Of a DNA stretch of 64,000 nucleotides, positions 60,277-64,000 are shown in pieces. Location of the stretch: contig DJXN01000002.1 in assembly GCA_002449765.1 (NCBI GenBank), forward strand, positions 124,001-188,000, in the 5' to 3' direction. The stretch is from Fibrobacter sp. UBA7003 (lineage in GTDB: Bacteria > Fibrobacterota > Fibrobacteria > Fibrobacterales > Fibrobacteraceae). Numbering within the stretch: the stretch's first letter is position 1; every line of letters begins with the position of its first letter. The notes beneath the pieces are model-generated. The model was not told where the DNA came from. It was given only the letters and a program-made list of their open reading frames with translations, and searched no databases. Position numbers and translations under genes: made by a program.

Positions 60277-63261
60277 TTACCTGCAAACCACCAGACGAAT
60301 GGCATCCAAGCGGAGCTGCGGGTTTGCAACGATTTTCTTCCTGTCGAAAACATTCTTGCGCAACTGCTGGAGTTCAGCATTGTTCCCCGCCTTGCCACGC
60401 ATGGTAAGCAGGTGGTTCACGCGCTGGTATTCCTGTTCCGAACGCGCCTCGACAGCTGCAGCAGCCTTCTCCGCGTATTCCTTGGCAAGTCCGTTCACGC
60501 ACTGCTTTGCGACGGCGAGACCGCCATGTGCAAAATAGCGGATTGTCGCATCGACCGCCTTGTTTCCCTGCGGGACATTCACATCACGGACTTCCGCATT
60601 CTGCAGTTCCGCCAAGTGGGCCGACTGGTCCACGCCGGCAGCATCAACAAGCACGCACGCATAACGCGGACCGACAATATCCGAAACGCCCCATTCTTCG
60701 GGCACAGGAAGTTCTATTGCAAAGTTGTATTGCATCATGAGTCCATGCAATCCGGAACCAGGCCAGATACAGCACGCGACATTGCCATGGTTGACCCCCG
60801 TTTCGAAGTCGATCATGCCCTGGGCGAGCGGATGTTCGAGGCTCATGAAGTCCACCTCGTCGTGAACCATGGCCACCTTGCGGTCGAACGTCACCGTCAA
60901 GGAGATGCTATCGGAGCCCTGTTCTTCCTCTTCGCTCTGGGCCGCCACCATGCCACGACTCGGCATCCCGGCGATAGAACCTTCCTCTATCTGCGGACCC
61001 ATCGTGATGATTTCACACCCGGCAACGGCACTCTTGTCGATTTCCAGCCCCCTGGAACGGAGCGAATCAAGCAACAGTTCACGCAGCTCGGGTTCCGCAT
61101 CGATACGTTCGATTTCGTCGGTAATTTCTTTCGCCTTCTCGGGATTGCGGCTGTTGAATTCAAGCAGGCGATCACGGCCCTTCTCGATATTCTTGCGCAT
61201 CTGTTCGCAGTCCTTGCGGACCTGAGGGATTACGTTTTCAACAAAGTTTTCAAGCGAGTGGCGCGGGTCCGCCAAGGCTTCGATGAGGCTATCGGTATAC
61301 TTGAGGAACAGTTCTCCGCCACTCATCAGCGGGGCACCGAAAGCGTTCAGGCCGTCGTTATACCAGCGGAACATCACCTCCTGGCCGGAGCCCTTCACGT
61401 AGGGCACATGCATCACAATGTCCTTCGTCTGGCCGATGCGGTCGAGACGGCCGATGCGCTGCTCCACGAGAGCGGCATCCAACGGAAGGTCGAAAAGCAC
61501 CAGGTGGTGCGCGAACTGGAAGTTGCGGCCTTCCGAGCCGATTTCAGACGCGATGAGAAGATTCGCCCCGTTCTCCTTGCTGAAGTTCGCGGCAGCCTTG
61601 TCGCGCGCCATGATGGTCATATCCTCGTGGAACATGGAGAATGCGCCCTCGCCGAGGTAGTCCGTCAGGATAGATTCCAGCGCCAGCACGACCTCGATCG
61701 ATTCACAAATCAGTAGGACCTTGTCGTTTGCATGTTCCTTGAGAAATTCCTTGAGCCATACGATACGTTCATCCAAGTCCCAGGCGTCCGAATATCGCGT
61801 GCAAAGGAGGCCGTTCTCCTGAATGTCCGTCGAGGCGTCCAGGTCCTTCTCGGCCGCAATTTCAACCATTTCACGATATTTCGGGTTCGGCTCCAGACAA
61901 ACGGCATCCAGCTTGCGCTTGGGGAATCCGCCCACGCCCTTTCGCGTATTGCGGAACACCACGGAACCCGTACCCATGCCGTCCACGATGCGGCGAATCC
62001 ATTCGCCCGCAGTCATCGACTTCGAATTTTCCTGTTCAAGCCAGGGACGAATCTTGGAATTTTTGGGAACCGATTCGTACAGGTCTTCCCAGCTCATCTG
62101 GTGGTTGGGGTCGGTCGGCAGCTTGGAAAGGTCATTCACCAGCTTGCGGTAGGCCTCCTGGTCCTTGATGAACTCGCCATAGTCCGAGAAGCGGGCCGGG
62201 TCGAGCATCTTGAGGCGGTTGAACTGCGATTCGGGATGCAGCTGCAAAGGCGTTCCCGTCAAGAGGAGAACGCCCTTCGAGCGGGCGAGCACAGCGTTCG
62301 CGAGCATGTATTCGTGACTGGTAAAGCCATCTTCACAAACAAGATGATGGGCCTCGTCGATAATGGTCATGTCCCACTGCGTCTTGAGCAGGTCCTCGAT
62401 CAACGCAGGCTGGCTCATCAAGAAATCGATAGAGACGATGATATTGTTGCTCTGCATGAAGGGATTGGGTTTCGCCTCATCCTTTGCCACAGAAAGGAAC
62501 AACCCGCGGATAAAGCCTTCGTCGACCAGGGTAAACAGCTGGTTGAATCGGCGTTTCATCTCGATCATCCACTGATGCTTGAGAGTCTCGGGCACAATGA
62601 TGAGGGAACGCTGGACGCGGCCACGGGCGTTGAGCGCATGCCAAATCATGCCCGCCTCAATCGTCTTCCCAAGGCCAACCTCGTCGCTGAGCATTAGGCG
62701 CGGAAGCATCGAGCTTGCGCAGGCACGATAGCAAAGGTAGTACTGGTGAGGAATCATGCTCACGCGGGGACCGATCATGCCACGCACCGGAGAGGACTTC
62801 CAGTGGCACAGAAGTTCCATGGCACGGCGCCTGCGTTCAAAAGCCTTCGAGGAAACATTCCCCGAAGACACCTCGTCCACCTTGTCCCGGCCAATCTTCA
62901 TGAGGCTCCGGAACAAGTCGGATGGTCTTGCCATCTGCTTCGCCGTGAGGTCCGATTCCTTCATTTCGCGACCACCGCGACCTACATAGATGACCACGCC
63001 GTCGACCTCGCGGACGCTTTCGACGACAAAGGAGACTCCCTTTTCGTTCTTGGCGGTTTCGCCCGGCTGCAATATAAAACGGTCAACCGGAGAAGAATCG
63101 ACACGGTATATACGAATTTGACCAACTAGGGGGAAAGAAAACTGAACGGTGCGGCCCTGCACCTCGGATACAATTCCAAGACCCAGATCCGGCTCTGACT
63201 GGCTAACGAAACGTTGCCCCGGCTTAAACATACTCATAGGGGATAATTTAGTAATTTTCAT
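60277..63261 (-). CDS. rapA: RapA-like SNF2 helicase, RNA polymerase-associated
   Basis: 994 residues. The N-terminal part (FKPGQRFVSQSEPDLGLGIV) matches the RapA Tudor-like start. The SNF2 core has LMLSDEVGLGKTIEAGMI (motif I), IDEAHHLV (II), LLTGTPLQLHPESQF (III), ASEIGSEGRNFQFAHHLV (V) and QRIGRLDRIGQ (VI). The C-terminal RapA domain follows. It recycles stalled RNA polymerase after transcription. The ATG at 63261 has AAGG about 10 nt upstream; MSMFKPGQ at 63237 is an alternative start closer to the E. coli beginning. Divergent from the GYF-RDD gene. Confidence 0.9.
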   Translation of the reverse strand: MKITKLSPMSMFKPGQRFVSQSEPDLGLGIVSEVQGRTVQFSFPLVGQIRIYRVDSSPVDRFILQPGETAKNEKGVSFVVESVREVDGVVIYVGRGGREMKESDLTAKQMARPSDLFRSLMKIGRDKVDEVSSGNVSSKAFERRRRAMELLCHWKSSPVRGMIGPRVSMIPHQYYLCYRACASSMLPRLMLSDEVGLGKTIEAGMIWHALNARGRVQRSLIIVPETLKHQWMIEMKRRFNQLFTLVDEGFIRGLFLSVAKDEAKPNPFMQSNNIIVSIDFLMSQPALIEDLLKTQWDMTIIDEAHHLVCEDGFTSHEYMLANAVLARSKGVLLLTGTPLQLHPESQFNRLKMLDPARFSDYGEFIKDQEAYRKLVNDLSKLPTDPNHQMSWEDLYESVPKNSKIRPWLEQENSKSMTAGEWIRRIVDGMGTGSVVFRNTRKGVGGFPKRKLDAVCLEPNPKYREMVEIAAEKDLDASTDIQENGLLCTRYSDAWDLDERIVWLKEFLKEHANDKVLLICESIEVVLALESILTDYLGEGAFSMFHEDMTIMARDKAAANFSKENGANLLIASEIGSEGRNFQFAHHLVLFDLPLDAALVEQRIGRLDRIGQTKDIVMHVPYVKGSGQEVMFRWYNDGLNAFGAPLMSGGELFLKYTDSLIEALADPRHSLENFVENVIPQVRKDCEQMRKNIEKGRDRLLEFNSRNPEKAKEITDEIERIDAEPELRELLLDSLRSRGLEIDKSAVAGCEIITMGPQIEEGSIAGMPSRGMVAAQSEEEEQGSDSISLTVTFDRKVAMVHDEVDFMSLEHPLAQGMIDFETGVNHGNVACCIWPGSGLHGLMMQYNFAIELPVPEEWGVSDIVGPRYACVLVDAAGVDQSAHLAELQNAEVRDVNVPQGNKAVDATIRYFAHGGLAVAKQCVNGLAKEYAEKAAAAVEARSEQEYQRVNHLLTMRGKAGNNAELQQLRKNVFDRKKIVANPQLRLDAIRLVVCR

Positions 63262-63283
63262 AGAAAACGGCCTTCGAATTTTC

Positions 63284-63291
63284 TAACTTTG
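63284..63291 (+). promoter_or_regulatory. TAACTTTG promoter element of the GYF-RDD gene
   Basis: An exact TAnnTTTG match ending 7 nt before ATG 63299, with no Shine-Dalgarno. It occupies the 37-bp gap shared with the divergent rapA gene. Confidence 0.45.
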
Positions 63292-63298
63292 ACATTGT

Positions 63299-64000
63299 AT
63301 GAAATGGTATTTTATTGACGAGAGCATCACCGATGGAGAACGTAGGCAGGGTCCTTATTCTATCGATGAAATCCGCGAATTTGTAAACCAGGGAAAAATA
63401 ACGGAAACAACGCTCGTATGGCATAGCGGCGAAGAAGATTGGAAGCCCTGGAGTGCCTACAAGGAGGAATTTTCCGCCCCCGACGATGCGGACCTCGCCC
63501 GCGAAAAACTTTTGGAGAATACTATAAAGGCCCTCGAAGAGGTCATGAAAAAAGAGCAATTCGCCAGGTACCGCTACGCAGGGTTCTTCACGAGAGCCGC
63601 CGCCTATATTGTAGACAACCTCATTCTCGGCTTTATCTGCGGAGGAATACTCTTCATTCTCTCTGCCACTGGAGTTGTCGACTTTCCCGCGCTCCAGGAA
63701 GCCCTCAACAGCCTCGCAGATTCCGCATCGACTACGGAAACCGTGTCCAAGCTGCCAAGCATACGTGGAGTTTCCCTGTTCATGGGCATCTTGAACGTCA
63801 TACAGGCGCTCTACTTTATCATTTTTCACGCCATCTATTCTGCGACCCCGGGCAAGATGCTTGTCCACATCCACGTGGAGACCCGCGAAGGAGCTAAAAT
63901 CGGATGGGGCGGAGCCACCGCGCGCTACCTTTGCAGTATACTCACTCAAATGACCCTGTTTTTTTATGGACTCGGATACCTAATCGTTTGTATCGACCCA
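63299..64000 (+). CDS. GYF-like plus RDD-family membrane protein (3' end beyond the window)
   Basis: 234 residues are visible and the frame is still open at base 64000. Residues 1-55 are a GYF_2-like domain (MKWYFIDESITDGERRQGPY, LVWHSGEEDWKPW), a small cytoplasmic fold common in front of bacterial membrane domains. A helix (about 58-85) leads to an RDD domain: YAGFFTRAAAYIVDNLILGF (the Arg/Asp signature), two central helices, then YSATPGKMLVHIHV and the start of another helix. RDD proteins may transport ions or small solutes; the role here is unknown. Confidence 0.85.
   Translation, partial: MKWYFIDESITDGERRQGPYSIDEIREFVNQGKITETTLVWHSGEEDWKPWSAYKEEFSAPDDADLAREKLLENTIKALEEVMKKEQFARYRYAGFFTRAAAYIVDNLILGFICGGILFILSATGVVDFPALQEALNSLADSASTTETVSKLPSIRGVSLFMGILNVIQALYFIIFHAIYSATPGKMLVHIHVETREGAKIGWGGATARYLCSILTQMTLFFYGLGYLIVCIDP

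Overview
The window looks like a Fibrobacter-type (Fibrobacterota) chromosome segment. The clues are a Fibrobacter major paralogous (FISUMP) domain protein at 40264-40836, a GH51 cellulase with stacked CBM11-like modules that resembles Fibrobacter endoglucanase F at 4147-7335, a GH53 galactanase with a polyserine linker, many Ser-rich lipoproteins, and promoter-like TAnnTTTG elements of the kind known from the related Bacteroidetes. Coding density is high, no gene-free stretch exceeds 300 bases, and I saw no tRNA, rRNA, CRISPR array or insertion sequence.

Layout. 1-8.2 kb: end of an aldehyde dehydrogenase, a thioesterase, glycogen branching enzyme (glgB), a small duplicated secreted protein, the GH51 cellulase and a DsbA-like lipoprotein. 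8.3-11.8 kb: xseA, folC and endonuclease I. 11.8-25.2 kb is one long minus-strand block. Read from its 5' end it runs riboflavin synthase, ribBA, ribH, nusB, a DUF2723/TMEM260-like membrane protein, three family 2 glycosyltransferases (one a polyprenyl-phosphate mannose synthase type), a Trm112-like protein, a very acidic TPR protein and pilT. 25.3-30.2 kb: a small lipoprotein, then fabF, a microprotein, a DUF2334 deacetylase-like protein and an acyl-CoA synthetase. 30.3-42.2 kb (minus): mnmG, a fusion thioredoxin lipoprotein, an RluA-type synthase, nadD, a DUF2914 protein, an outer-membrane protein, rsgA, a PQQ-propeller lipoprotein, the FISUMP protein and a LytM peptidase. 42.2-45.8 kb: an Rhs island with a short Rhs protein, a candidate immunity protein and an orphan C-terminal cassette. 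46-49.8 kb: a LysM/M23 peptidase, a CapA-like protein, and a radical SAM/SPASM enzyme directly behind a Ser-rich lipoprotein. 49.9-64 kb: purB, a GNAT enzyme, GH53, a THUMP-like methyltransferase, ung, a DUF4321 protein, gatA, two envelope proteins, proB, a RapA-like helicase and the start of a GYF-RDD membrane protein.

The most interesting candidates are: (1) the Rhs island, where two cassettes share a glycine-rich beta domain and then diverge; (2) the Ser-rich lipoprotein plus radical SAM/SPASM enzyme; (3) a polyprenyl-P-mannose synthase plus TMEM260-like protein that could O-mannosylate the Ser-rich surface proteins; and (4) a repeated arrangement in which a TAnnTTTG-like element lies 4-7 nt before the ATG of genes lacking a Shine-Dalgarno, suggesting leaderless mRNAs. 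All assignments come from reading the sequence; no database search was run.
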